From Caulobacteraceae bacterium (GTDB lineage Bacteria; Pseudomonadota; Alphaproteobacteria; Caulobacterales; Caulobacteraceae): a stretch of 58,263 bases of DNA. Positions 26,712-35,825 of the stretch are shown here, piece by piece. Location: positions 1 through 58,263 of the forward strand of contig JAFBAO010000028.1 of assembly GCA_019247715.1 (NCBI GenBank), given 5' to 3'. The translations under genes and the position numbers were made by a program. How positions within the stretch are numbered: position 1 is the stretch's first letter; each line of letters begins with the position of its first letter. Under the pieces are notes generated by a model that made no database searches, was not told the origin of the DNA, and was given only the letters and a program-made list of their open reading frames with translations.

Positions 26712-28499
26712 CTAGAACGCCTCCGCCGGCAGGGCCATGACCGGCTCGGCGCCGGTCTTCAGCTTGGCGAGGCAGGCGCCGGCGTCCGGCAGCACGCGCT
26801 GCAGGAAGTAGCGCCCGACGATCAGCTTGTTCGCATAGAAAGGATCGGTCTCGCCGCCGGCCATCTTCGCGCCCGCCGCCTTGGCGATCAGCGCCCACAT
26901 GTAGGCGAGGCCGGTAAGCCCGAAAAGATGCAGATAGTCGCTGGAGGCCGCCGCGGCGTTGTCAGGGGCCGAGAGGCCGTTCTGCATCAGCCAGAGCGTC
27001 GCCTCCTGGAGCTGGCCCTTGGCGGCGGCCAGGCCCTCCGTGAACGGGCGCAGCGCCGCCTCGCCCTGGTTCGCGCCCACGAAAGCGTCGATCTCGGCCA
27101 GGAAGCTCCTCATCGCGCGCCCGCCGCTCGCCGGCAGCTTGCGCCCCACGAGGTCTAGCGCCTGCACCCCGTTGGTCCCCTCGTAGATCATGCTGATCCG
27201 GCAGTCGCGCAGGTACTGGCTGACCGGAAAGTGCTCGGTGAAGCCCGAGCCGCCGTGCACCTGCATGGCGTCCGAGCAGATCTTGAAGCCGCGGTCGGTG
27301 AGGTAGGCCTTCAGCACCGGCGTCAGCAGCGCCATGTAGTCCTGGGCGCGCTCGCGCACCGCCGCGTCGGGGTGGGCGTGGCTGAGATCGCCCTGCAGCG
27401 CGGTCCAGAAGAGGAAGGCGCGGCCCGCCTCCAGGATCGCCCGGGAATCCATCAGCATGCGCCGGACGTCGGGATGGACGAGGATGGGGTCGGCAGGCCC
27501 GTCGGGGTTCTTCGGCCCGGTGAGGCTGCGGCCCTGGAGCCGTTCCTTGGCGAAGGCGGCGGCGGCCTGGTAGGCGGCCTCGCCCTGCGCCAGGCCCTGC
27601 ATCCCCACCCCCAGCCGCTCCTCGTTCATCATCACGAACATGGCCGCGAGGCCTTTGTTCTCCTCGCCCACCAGCCAGCCGGTGGACCCCTCGTGAACGA
27701 TCACGCAGGTGGCGCTGCCGTGGATGCCCATCTTCTCCTCGATGCCGGCGCACTTGACGGCGTTGCGCGGGCCGGGCTTGCCGTCGGCGTCCGGGAGGAA
27801 CTTCGGCGCCAGGAAGAGGCTGATGCCGCGCACGCCCGCCGGGGCGTCCGGCGTCCTGGCCAGCACCAGGTGGACGATGTTCTCGGTGAGATCGTGCTCG
27901 CCGCTGGAGATCCAGATCTTTTCGCCGCTGATCCTGTAGCTGCCGTCGCCGGCGGGGACCGCCTTGGTGCGGATGAGGCCGAGGTCGGTCCCGCACTGCG
28001 GCTCGGTGAGGTTCATCGTGCCGCCCCATTCGCCGGAGGCGAGCTTCGGCAGGTAGAGCGCCTTCTGTTCGGGCGAGCCGGCCGCCAGGATCGCCGAATA
28101 GGCGCCGTGTGTCAGGCCGGGGTACATGGCGAAGGCCATGTTGGCCGCCGAGCTCATCTCGCTGAAAGCGAGGCTCACCACGTAGGGCAGGCCCTGGCCG
28201 CCGTACTCGGCGCCCGCCCCCAGCGCCGGCCAGCCGCCCGCGACGAAGGCGCGGTACGCTTCCTTGAACCCCGGAGGCGTCTCGACCGTGTTGTCCGGCC
28301 GCCAGACGCAGCCCTCTTTGTCGCCGACCGCGTTCAGCGGCGCCAGGACTTCGCCGCAGAACTTCGCCGCTTCCGTGAGGATCTGCTCGACGACGTCAAG
28401 GGAAGCGTCCTGGAACCCCGGCAGGGCCGCGAACCGGTCGATCTGCAGCACCTCGCGCAGGAGGAAGAGATGCTCGCGGACCGGCGGCTGGTAGGGCAT
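26712..28499 (-). CDS. Acyl-CoA dehydrogenase (about 600-residue DmdC/FadE-like class)
   Basis: A 595-residue FAD enzyme. The long form has an N-terminal helical domain, the FAD-contacting MNLTEPQCGTDLGLIRTKAV, and the family stretch ISGEKIWISSGEHDLTENIV. The catalytic glutamate is in RISMIYEGTNGVQALDLVGR, and an extra C-terminal helical domain follows (about 470-595). This architecture is shared with 3-methylmercaptopropionyl-CoA dehydrogenase and related medium or long-chain enzymes. It oxidises an acyl-CoA at the alpha-beta bond and passes electrons to ETF, encoded at 50.5-52.2 kb. The start ATG at 28499 begins MPYQPPVREHLFLLREVLQI, typical of this class. Confidence 0.9.
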   Translation of the reverse strand: MPYQPPVREHLFLLREVLQIDRFAALPGFQDASLDVVEQILTEAAKFCGEVLAPLNAVGDKEGCVWRPDNTVETPPGFKEAYRAFVAGGWPALGAGAEYGGQGLPYVVSLAFSEMSSAANMAFAMYPGLTHGAYSAILAAGSPEQKALYLPKLASGEWGGTMNLTEPQCGTDLGLIRTKAVPAGDGSYRISGEKIWISSGEHDLTENIVHLVLARTPDAPAGVRGISLFLAPKFLPDADGKPGPRNAVKCAGIEEKMGIHGSATCVIVHEGSTGWLVGEENKGLAAMFVMMNEERLGVGMQGLAQGEAAYQAAAAFAKERLQGRSLTGPKNPDGPADPILVHPDVRRMLMDSRAILEAGRAFLFWTALQGDLSHAHPDAAVRERAQDYMALLTPVLKAYLTDRGFKICSDAMQVHGGSGFTEHFPVSQYLRDCRISMIYEGTNGVQALDLVGRKLPASGGRAMRSFLAEIDAFVGANQGEAALRPFTEGLAAAKGQLQEATLWLMQNGLSAPDNAAAASSDYLHLFGLTGLAYMWALIAKAAGAKMAGGETDPFYANKLIVGRYFLQRVLPDAGACLAKLKTGAEPVMALPAEAF

Positions 28500-28606
28500 G
28501 GGCGAATCCTCTCGCTGGGCGAGCGGAATCTACACGAGAGGCGCGCTTGAATTCGCGTGCAAAGGTGAGGAATGCTGAAGCTGAGCGGCTTGGCGAGGGC
28601 TTGTCC

Positions 28607-28978
28607 ATGATCCGGTTTGTGCTGCGGGTGCTGATCGCCGCGCTCGGCCTCTGGGTCGCCTCGCGGATCGTGCCGGGGGCGCGGGTCTCCAGCGCCGGCG
28701 CCGCGGTCGTCGCCGCTCTCGCGCTGGGGGTCGTCAACGCCCTCGTCCGGCCGATCGTGACCCTGCTCACCTTGCCGATCACGGTCATCACGCTCGGCCT
28801 TTTTCTCCTGGTGGTGAACGGGCTGATGATCCTCTTCGTGGGCTGGATCCTGCGCCACCTCGGGGTTTCGGGCTTTCACATCGACGGGCTGGTTCCGGCC
28901 ATCCTCACCACCATCGTCGTCTGGTTCATCAGCCTGGCCGCCAACATGCTGCTGGGGGACGAGCTCAAGCGGCGATGA
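28607..28978 (+). CDS. Phage-holin-like (COG1950) membrane protein
   Basis: A 123-residue protein with four hydrophobic segments (MIRFVLRVLIAALGLWVASR, AAVVAALALGVVNALVRPIV, ITLGLFLLVVNGLMILFVGW and ILTTIVVWFISLAANML). The first, second and fourth strands match the Phage_holin_4_2 family, which is common in bacterial chromosomes and not evidence of a prophage. Function unknown, possibly cell-envelope. The start was set at ATG 28607. It converges on groEL and shares the terminator. Confidence 0.8.
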   Translation: MIRFVLRVLIAALGLWVASRIVPGARVSSAGAAVVAALALGVVNALVRPIVTLLTLPITVITLGLFLLVVNGLMILFVGWILRHLGVSGFHIDGLVPAILTTIVVWFISLAANMLLGDELKRR

Positions 28979-28982
28979 AAAA

Positions 28983-29008
28983 AGCCCCCGGCGTTTCCGC
29001 CGGGGGCT
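28983..29008 (-). terminator. Strong terminator of groESL, shared with the holin-like gene
   Basis: An 11-base perfect stem (AGCCCCCGGCG and its complement) with a TTTC loop. On the minus strand it is followed by six T's, so it is a classical rho-independent terminator for groESL. On the plus strand the T-run is weak. Confidence 0.85.
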
Positions 29009-29033
29009 CGTCTCTCGAAGGTTGGACGTCGAC

Positions 29034-31106
<2,073 letters not shown>

Positions 31107-31133
31107 TTAGCAGTCTATCCAGCCGAGTGCCAG
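31107..31133 (-). promoter_or_regulatory. CIRCE-like HrcA operator of groESL
   Basis: Plus strand: TTAGCAGTC, nine bases, GAGTGCCAG. This follows the 9-N9-9 geometry of CIRCE (TTAGCACTC-N9-GAGTGCTAA) with three mismatches. It lies 68 bases before the groES ATG, the expected place for an operator. Confidence 0.75.
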
Positions 31134-31142
31134 CGCGGGCTC

Positions 31143-31171
31143 GACTTAGGATCTGACGGCGTGACTGTCAA
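31143..31171 (-). promoter_or_regulatory. Candidate groESL promoter
   Basis: On the minus strand TTGACA (31171-31166) is followed after 17 bases by TAAGTC (31148-31143). The -35 is perfect and the -10 is weak. The CIRCE element lies directly downstream, around the expected transcript start. Confidence 0.45.
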
Positions 31172-31279
31172 GCGGGGCGGGGAAGGCCGCGAGCGGGGCC
31201 GCGCTTCACGGGTCGGAAAGGACCGCCCGAAAGTCCGTCCGCCCTCCACCCATGGGTCATTTTACTGAGTATCCGGAAA

Positions 31280-31310
31280 AATGTGATTGAATTTCGGCAA
31301 TGTGATTGAA
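31280..31310. repeat. 12-base direct repeats in a promoter region
   Basis: AATGTGATTGAA occurs twice (31280-31291 and 31299-31310), 19 bases apart. CCGGT boxes follow at 31311, 31320 and about 31354. The repeat lies in an AT-rich stretch about 100 bases upstream of the secreted four-cysteine gene, so a regulator-binding array is plausible. Confidence 0.55.
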
Positions 31311-31380
31311 CCGGTGCAACCGGTGAACGCAAATTTGCTAAGCTTATTATTTGACCGGTAAGAATCGGCATGGCGAAGTT

Positions 31381-31397
31381 CCACCTCTGGGAGGTGG
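31381..31397 (+). promoter_or_regulatory. Hairpin enclosing the ribosome-binding site
   Basis: CCACCTC pairs perfectly with GAGGTGG across a three-base TGG loop. The right arm contains the ribosome-binding site (GGGAGG) and lies three bases before the ATG at 31401. In RNA this would hide the site and lower translation unless opened, as in RNA thermometers or ligand-controlled leaders. It is 0.4 kb from the groESL operon. Confidence 0.55.
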
Positions 31398-31400
31398 GCC

Positions 31401-32441
31401 ATGGCCATCAGCAGGACAACCATCGTCGCCCTGGCGGCGGCATCCTTGGCGGTGGGCGCCGCGTTCGCCCAGGAGGCGGGCGCCAACTTCGATCTTCCCC
31501 GCGGCGTATTGGCCGCCGCCACCGCCTTCCAGGCCTACACCGCCCGCGCCGCCGCCGTGGGCCGCTTCTCGGGCAGCCAGTCGGTGGCCGAGGGCCTGCG
31601 CGCCGGCGTCTCCTACGAGCCCGTCCAGCTCGAGGAGGGAATGATCGCCTATGGGGCGATCGCCGCGCTCAGGGAGGGGGCCTTCGTGGAGGGGGTGCGG
31701 GAGGCCGCCCGCGACGGATACGGGCGAGAGGCGCTGGCCGACCGGCTGGTCTCCGATCCCTACGAGGTGGGCCGAATCGACGGAGCGGCTGGCGCGGCCC
31801 GTCGGGTGGATGCGGTCCTGGCGGCGCAGGCCGCGCCGCTCCTCACGGCCGGGGCGCAAGTCAAGCAGGCCGCCTACGCCGTGCAGCACCAAGCATGGTC
31901 GCATGTGACGGTGGCCGACGGCCAGGGGCGGCTTGCCGAAGTCAAGCGTCTTTCCGCCACCCGCGCGGTCCCCACCGACGCCGAGAGCCTGGCGATGCTG
32001 CGTTCGATGGAGACGGCGGACAGCGCCCGCTTCGAGGGGCGCTCGCAGGGGCTGAGCGAAGTGGAGGCCAAGGCCCTGGCGCTTGCCGCAGAGGCGGTGC
32101 TGCGGGGCCGGCGGCTGGACGAGCCGCGGCTGGCGCCGCTGCTCAGCGAGCCGCGAAGCGCTCAGTGCCTGAGGATGGCCAAGCTCAATCTCTACCAGTG
32201 CATGGCGGTGGCGGGGCCGCAGTACGAGGATATCTACTGCCTGGGGCAGCACGCGATGTTCGACACCGGCGCCTGCGTGCGCGACGCCGTCGAGCGCCGG
32301 CCGGCGCGGGTCATTCCCGCCGCAAGCTATTCCGCCTACGACGACCGCTACCGCGCCTCGGCGTCCCGCTCGCAGCAGGGTTACGACGACAATTACCGGC
32401 GCGGGCGCCTCCACCGCCGCATGGAGGACTACGATCAGTAG
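31401..32441 (+). CDS. Secreted four-cysteine protein of unknown function
   Basis: A 346-residue protein with a signal peptide (MAISRTTIVALAAASLAVGA, then AFAQ|E). The body is helical and alanine-rich, with AREGAF-type and GYGREALADRL segments and no known domain. The C-terminal third holds four cysteines (QCLRMAKLNLYQC, IYCLGQHAMFDTGAC), spaced 10, 12 and 11 residues apart, which could form two disulfides in the periplasm. The tail is rich in Tyr, Asp and Arg (RYRASASRSQQGYDDNYRRG). I cannot name a family. The start codon is fixed by the signal peptide. Its stop overlaps the end of the convergent marR gene by seven bases. Confidence 0.7.
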   Translation: MAISRTTIVALAAASLAVGAAFAQEAGANFDLPRGVLAAATAFQAYTARAAAVGRFSGSQSVAEGLRAGVSYEPVQLEEGMIAYGAIAALREGAFVEGVREAARDGYGREALADRLVSDPYEVGRIDGAAGAARRVDAVLAAQAAPLLTAGAQVKQAAYAVQHQAWSHVTVADGQGRLAEVKRLSATRAVPTDAESLAMLRSMETADSARFEGRSQGLSEVEAKALALAAEAVLRGRRLDEPRLAPLLSEPRSAQCLRMAKLNLYQCMAVAGPQYEDIYCLGQHAMFDTGACVRDAVERRPARVIPAASYSAYDDRYRASASRSQQGYDDNYRRGRLHRRMEDYDQ

Positions 32442-32977
32442 CGGAGCGCCTCCGAAGCATCCGGCCTGGCCTCGATCCCGGGCGCGAGCAGGAGTCGATG
32501 CGGCAGGTCGCCATCCTCCATGGCGTTGGCGAGAAGCCTTTCCAAGACCGTGTGGGCCGCCCGCTGAGCCGCCTCGTCGATCCCGTCCAGGAGTCTGGCG
32601 TTCAGGGCCTCGACAGCTTCCTTCGCGGTTCTGGCGAGGCTGAAGCCGGCGTGGGTGAGCCTCAGGACCACCTGGCGGCGGTCCTGCGGCGGCGTCGTTC
32701 GCTCCACCAGCTCGGCCGCCACCAACTGGTCCACCGTCCTCGTCATGGTCGTACGATCCACCGCGCTGGCGTCGGCAAGTTCCGACATGGTGCACGATCC
32801 CAGGAGACCGATCGCCATGAGCGCCCGAAAGCGCGGGGGGTTCAGCGCCAAAGGCTGCAGCACCCGATCGATCTTCAGGTCGCGGTGGCGGTTGGCGACC
32901 ACCAGCAGATAGAGAAGGCGGAACTGCAGGGAGAAGCCTTGCCTGGCCCCCGAAGACCGCGCCGGCGATTTGGACAT
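32435..32977 (-). CDS. MarR-family transcriptional regulator
   Basis: A 180-residue winged-helix regulator. The HTH region reads PPRFRALMAIGLLGSCTMSE, then LADASAVDRTTMTRTVDQLV as recognition helix, with the wing in ERTTPPQDRRQVVLRLTHAG. The N-terminal and C-terminal helices form the dimer interface. The inducer and targets are unknown. I chose ATG 32977 with GAGGGAAGG upstream; the frame is open to 33058. A nested palindrome lies 53-97 bases upstream (33030-33074), suggesting autoregulation. Confidence 0.85.
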   Translation of the reverse strand: MSKSPARSSGARQGFSLQFRLLYLLVVANRHRDLKIDRVLQPLALNPPRFRALMAIGLLGSCTMSELADASAVDRTTMTRTVDQLVAAELVERTTPPQDRRQVVLRLTHAGFSLARTAKEAVEALNARLLDGIDEAAQRAAHTVLERLLANAMEDGDLPHRLLLAPGIEARPDASEALRY

Positions 32978-33029
32978 GCCTTCCCTCAAGACTCCAATGC
33001 GGACCCGACGACTCTTTTCCGCCCGAATT

Positions 33030-33074
33030 AGTGTAACTTCGTTATATTGATTTCGCACTATGTGCGGTTACACT
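33030..33074. promoter_or_regulatory. Nested inverted repeat upstream of marR, candidate operator
   Basis: AGTGTAAC (33030-33037) is mirrored by GTTACACT (33067-33074), and inside it CGCAC (33054-33058) is mirrored by GTGCG (33062-33066). The region is AT-rich and lies ahead of the regulator start. The arrangement suits a MarR dimer site, either its own or a cross-regulated one. Confidence 0.55.
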
Positions 33075-33460
33075 TTGTTGTTGACCGCGATATCCGGCCC
33101 CTCTAAGGCAAAGCTTCGGTGGCTGGCATCTGCGCGCTCATTGGCTTCATGGCGGCGGCGGCGATCGGCCTCGTCCTCGTCCTGGCGTTCCGCTAGCGCG
33201 CCTTCGCGCGAAGACGGAATCGCTTGTGCGACCAGAGCGCGCTCCAGGCCGTCGAACCTGAAACGATTCAGCGGCCGGTCGTTCCGCCGGCTCGCCGCGC
33301 GCCTTTTGAGCGTTTCTTCAGCACAATGCAATCGGGCCGCGAGTCGCGCCCGTCGCTTGATGGCCGCGCGGGGAAGCGCCGGCGATCGACGATCGTGGCG
33401 CAAGGCGAGCTACGGGCGCCGCCGGGATGTCACGGCGCCCGCGGCTCGGCGAGCCCAGGT
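33075..33460. other. Region between marR operator and acyl-CoA dehydrogenase end, no firm gene
   Basis: About 390 bases without a recognisable gene. A GTG-initiated frame (33119-33196) would encode 25 residues with a hydrophobic core (MAAAAIGLVLVLAFR), preceded by a weak AAGG; it might be a membrane microprotein but evidence is thin. Longer frames on both strands (minus 33068-33403; plus 33060-33614) are compositionally odd and match no family. No terminator is evident. Confidence 0.35.
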
Positions 33461-34759
33461 TCAGCGCGAGCCTACCGGAACCCGCTCGGCGTCACGCTCG
33501 GCCCGAATCCGGGCGTGCAGGTCGCCGTACTTGGCGAACTCCATCCGCGCGATGGTGCGGTTGTGGACCTCGTCGGGCCCGTCCGCCAGGCGCAGGGTCC
33601 GCTGGCTGGCGTAGAGCTTGGCGAGCCCGAAATCGGTGGTCACCCCACCGCCGCCGTGGGCCTGGATCGCCTGGTCGATGATCCGGCAGGCCATGTTGGG
33701 GGCCGACACCTTGATCATGGAGATCTCCAGGCGCGCCACCTTGTTGCCGGCCTTGTCCATCATGTCGGCGGCCTTCAGGCAGAGCAGGCGGTTCATCTCG
33801 ATCTCGGTGCGCGCCTCGGCCACCCGCTGTTCCCAGACGGACTGCTCGGAGACGTACTTGCCGAAGGCTTTACGGCTCATCAGCCGCTTGCACATCTTCT
33901 CGAGCGCCACCTCGGTGGCGCCGATGATGCGCATGCAGTGGTGGATCCGCCCCGGGCCGAGCCTCGCCTGGCTGATCTCGAAGCCGCGACCCTCGCCGAG
34001 GATCAGGCTCTCCTCGACGGGCACCCGCACGTTCTCGAGCAGCACCTCGCCGTGGCCGTGCGGCGCGTCGTCATAGCCGAACACCGGCAGCATCCGCAGG
34101 ATCTTGACACCGGGCGCGTCCATCGGCACCAGCACCTGCGACTGGCGCTGGTGGGGCGCCGCGTCGGGGTTCGTCTGGCCCATGACGATCGCCACCTTGC
34201 AGCGCGGATCGCCCACCCCGGAAGACCACCATTTGCGGCCGTTGATCACATAGTGGTCGCCGTCGCGCTCGATGCGGGTCTCGATGTTGGTGGCGTCCGA
34301 GGAAGCGACGGCCGGCTCGGTCATCAGGAAGGCGGAGCGGATCTCTCCGTTCATCAGCGGCCGCAGCCAACGGTCCTTCTGAGCCCGCGTGGCGAAGCGG
34401 TTCAGCACCTCCATGTTGCCGGTGTCGGGCGCCGAGCAGTTGAACACCTCCGGCGCGAAGCTCACCCGGCCCAGCATCTCGCAGATCGGCGCGTACTCGA
34501 GGTTGGAGAGTTGGATCCCTTCGAACTGGAAGCTGTCGTCCACGTGCGGCACGCCCGAATGGGGCGGCATGAACATGTTCCACAGGCCGGATTTCTTGGC
34601 CTTGGCCTTGAGCTCCTCGAGGATCGGGATGACCTTCCAGCGCTCGCCCTCGTCCGACTGCTGCTCGTAGATCGGCACGGCCGGAAAGATGTGCTCGTCC
34701 ATGAAGTCCGAGACACGGCGCATCAGCTCCTGCTGGCGGGGGGAATAGTCGAAGTCCAT
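33461..34759 (-). CDS. Acyl-CoA dehydrogenase (ACAD10/11-like class)
   Basis: A 432-residue FAD enzyme. The N-terminus [20 protein letters not shown] and the FAD region [20 protein letters not shown] with [14 protein letters not shown] are typical. The C-terminal [20 protein letters not shown] carries the acidic catalytic base in the ACAD10/11 style (Asp within DGPDEVH) instead of the Glu at the usual place. Such enzymes act on long or branched/hydroxylated acyl-CoA. I chose ATG 34759 over the upstream 34801. A perfect palindrome (TTCAAAC-GCTT-GTTTGAA) lies 14 bases before the start, implying TetR-type control. Confidence 0.9.
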   Translation of the reverse strand: MDFDYSPRQQELMRRVSDFMDEHIFPAVPIYEQQSDEGERWKVIPILEELKAKAKKSGLWNMFMPPHSGVPHVDDSFQFEGIQLSNLEYAPICEMLGRVSFAPEVFNCSAPDTGNMEVLNRFATRAQKDRWLRPLMNGEIRSAFLMTEPAVASSDATNIETRIERDGDHYVINGRKWWSSGVGDPRCKVAIVMGQTNPDAAPHQRQSQVLVPMDAPGVKILRMLPVFGYDDAPHGHGEVLLENVRVPVEESLILGEGRGFEISQARLGPGRIHHCMRIIGATEVALEKMCKRLMSRKAFGKYVSEQSVWEQRVAEARTEIEMNRLLCLKAADMMDKAGNKVARLEISMIKVSAPNMACRIIDQAIQAHGGGGVTTDFGLAKLYASQRTLRLADGPDEVHNRTIARMEFAKYGDLHARIRAERDAERVPVGSR

Positions 34760-34772
34760 GGACGTCCTCCGG

Positions 34773-34790
34773 TTCAAACGCTTGTTTGAA
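34773..34790 (-). promoter_or_regulatory. Palindromic operator, PsrA/FadR-type
   Basis: TTCAAAC, four bases (GCTT), GTTTGAA: a perfect 7-7 inverted repeat. The core matches the consensus of TetR-type fatty-acid regulators such as PsrA (G/CAAAC-N2-4-GTTTG/C). It sits 14 bases ahead of the acyl-CoA dehydrogenase start, where binding would block transcription or translation. Confidence 0.65.
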
Positions 34791-34873
34791 GCCTCGCACA
34801 AGCCCGGCCGAGGGGCAAGCCGCGGAGTTTTTCGTTCGAGGTAGACGCCGGTCGGCCGGCGGCGGCGCTTTTG

Positions 34874-35287
34874 CTAAAGCGCACGAACCAGCCGCTTCAT
34901 GCCCGCTGCTGCGGCGTGCGCGATGAGACGCAAATCGGCGGTCACAAGCGGAACGCCGCGATCGCGAGCGACCGCGAGGTAAGTCGCATCATAGGCGGAG
35001 CAGCCACTGTCGTTGGCTAGGCGGAAAGCCGTCGGGCCAAGCGCCCGCAATGGCGCGAACTCGTCGATAAGATCTCCGACGGACGCCATGGCGTCTAGGG
35101 CGCGTTCGACACTGGTCAGTCCGCGCCGGACCCGCTTCGTGGCGACACTCGCCATTTCGATCAACAGGAGCTCGGGGGCCGCAACGACAACGCCTGAGGT
35201 GAGAAGGTCTTGCGCCCGCTCCGACCCCTCTTCGAAAAAGAAGAACTTGGCGACGACGGACGAGTCGACAATCAACTCAGCGCGCAT
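34874..35287 (-). CDS. PIN-domain toxin
   Basis: A 137-residue PIN RNase-type toxin. The four acidic positions are present: Asp in LIVDSSVVAKFFF, Glu in ELLLIEMASVATKR, Asp in SGCSAYDATYLAVARD and Asp in PLVTADLRLIAHA. VapC-like toxins of this group cleave RNA with Mg2+. Its start is 11 bases inside the end of the upstream antitoxin gene, so the two are coupled. The antitoxin has an extra N-terminal domain, making this an unusual pair. Confidence 0.85.
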   Translation of the reverse strand: MRAELIVDSSVVAKFFFFEEGSERAQDLLTSGVVVAAPELLLIEMASVATKRVRRGLTSVERALDAMASVGDLIDEFAPLRALGPTAFRLANDSGCSAYDATYLAVARDRGVPLVTADLRLIAHAAAAGMKRLVRAL

Positions 35288-35774
35288 CTCGATCTTCGCG
35301 GATCAGATCAGCGCTATCGACGTCGGAGCGTTCTCCCCCCAGCGGAAAGCGCTCGCGAATCCGCCGCCGCCGCTCGAGCGCCATCTCGCCAAGGAGGCTA
35401 TCGATCGCCACCGGAAAGGGGCAGCCGTGTTCCTGTGCGCGCCGCTCTAGAAGTGCCCTAGCCGACGGACGAAGGTTAGCCAAACGGACGGTGAAGGCCT
35501 CGTCGGACGCGCCGGCGAGGTCCGTCGCCGAGTCTTGCACCTTCTTGAAGACGACTCTCTCTCTGGCGAGATCCACCTCGGAGGTCTTCCAGCCGGCTTT
35601 CATCCACGCCTCAGCATGGCTGTGGGTGGATGTGTTCGCCCACCACGCAGGGTGCAGGCGCGCAGAAGCAGGGAGCTTCCGCCTCAGGATGTCCTCGATC
35701 TGCGAAAATTCGAAAGGCGCCCGCGAGAAGCGGCAGTGTTCAAGATGACGGGTGAGGGGATCGTACAGGCCCAT
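35277..35774 (-). CDS. Fusion antitoxin: DUF7662-like N-terminus with FitA-like RHH C-terminus
   Basis: A 165-residue protein of two parts. Residues 1-80 (YDPLTRHLEHCRFSRAPFEF, LHPAWWANTSTHSHAEAWMK, AGWKTSEVDLARERVVFKK) match my recollection of the DUF7662 domain, usually a free-standing protein of unknown role. Residues 90-165 resemble a FitA-type ribbon-helix-helix antitoxin (AFTVRLANLRPSARALLERR, then a basic stretch and the tail SADLIREDRDAR, which commonly contacts the toxin). It overlaps the PIN gene by 11 bases. A palindrome 28 bases upstream should be its operator. Both domain calls come from pattern memory and need a profile search. Confidence 0.7.
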   Translation of the reverse strand: MGLYDPLTRHLEHCRFSRAPFEFSQIEDILRRKLPASARLHPAWWANTSTHSHAEAWMKAGWKTSEVDLARERVVFKKVQDSATDLAGASDEAFTVRLANLRPSARALLERRAQEHGCPFPVAIDSLLGEMALERRRRIRERFPLGGERSDVDSADLIREDRDAR

Positions 35775-35801
35775 AATTCAACCTCCCGGAAGAGAGGAGT
35801 A

Positions 35802-35825
35802 ACTTAATGTACATATACATTAAGT
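35802..35825. promoter_or_regulatory. Perfect palindromic operator of the PIN toxin-antitoxin operon
   Basis: ACTTAATGTA, four bases (CATA), TACATTAAGT: a perfect 10-10 inverted repeat, rare in this GC-rich DNA. It lies 28 bases ahead of the antitoxin ATG, with AGAGAGGAGG-type sequence between them as ribosome-binding site. It also overlaps the stop codon of tadA, so tadA readthrough crosses the operator. Confidence 0.75.

Noticed and set aside
28607..28978. Prophage remnant suggested by a holin-like protein
   Set aside because: The family occurs throughout bacterial chromosomes without phages. No other phage gene is near.
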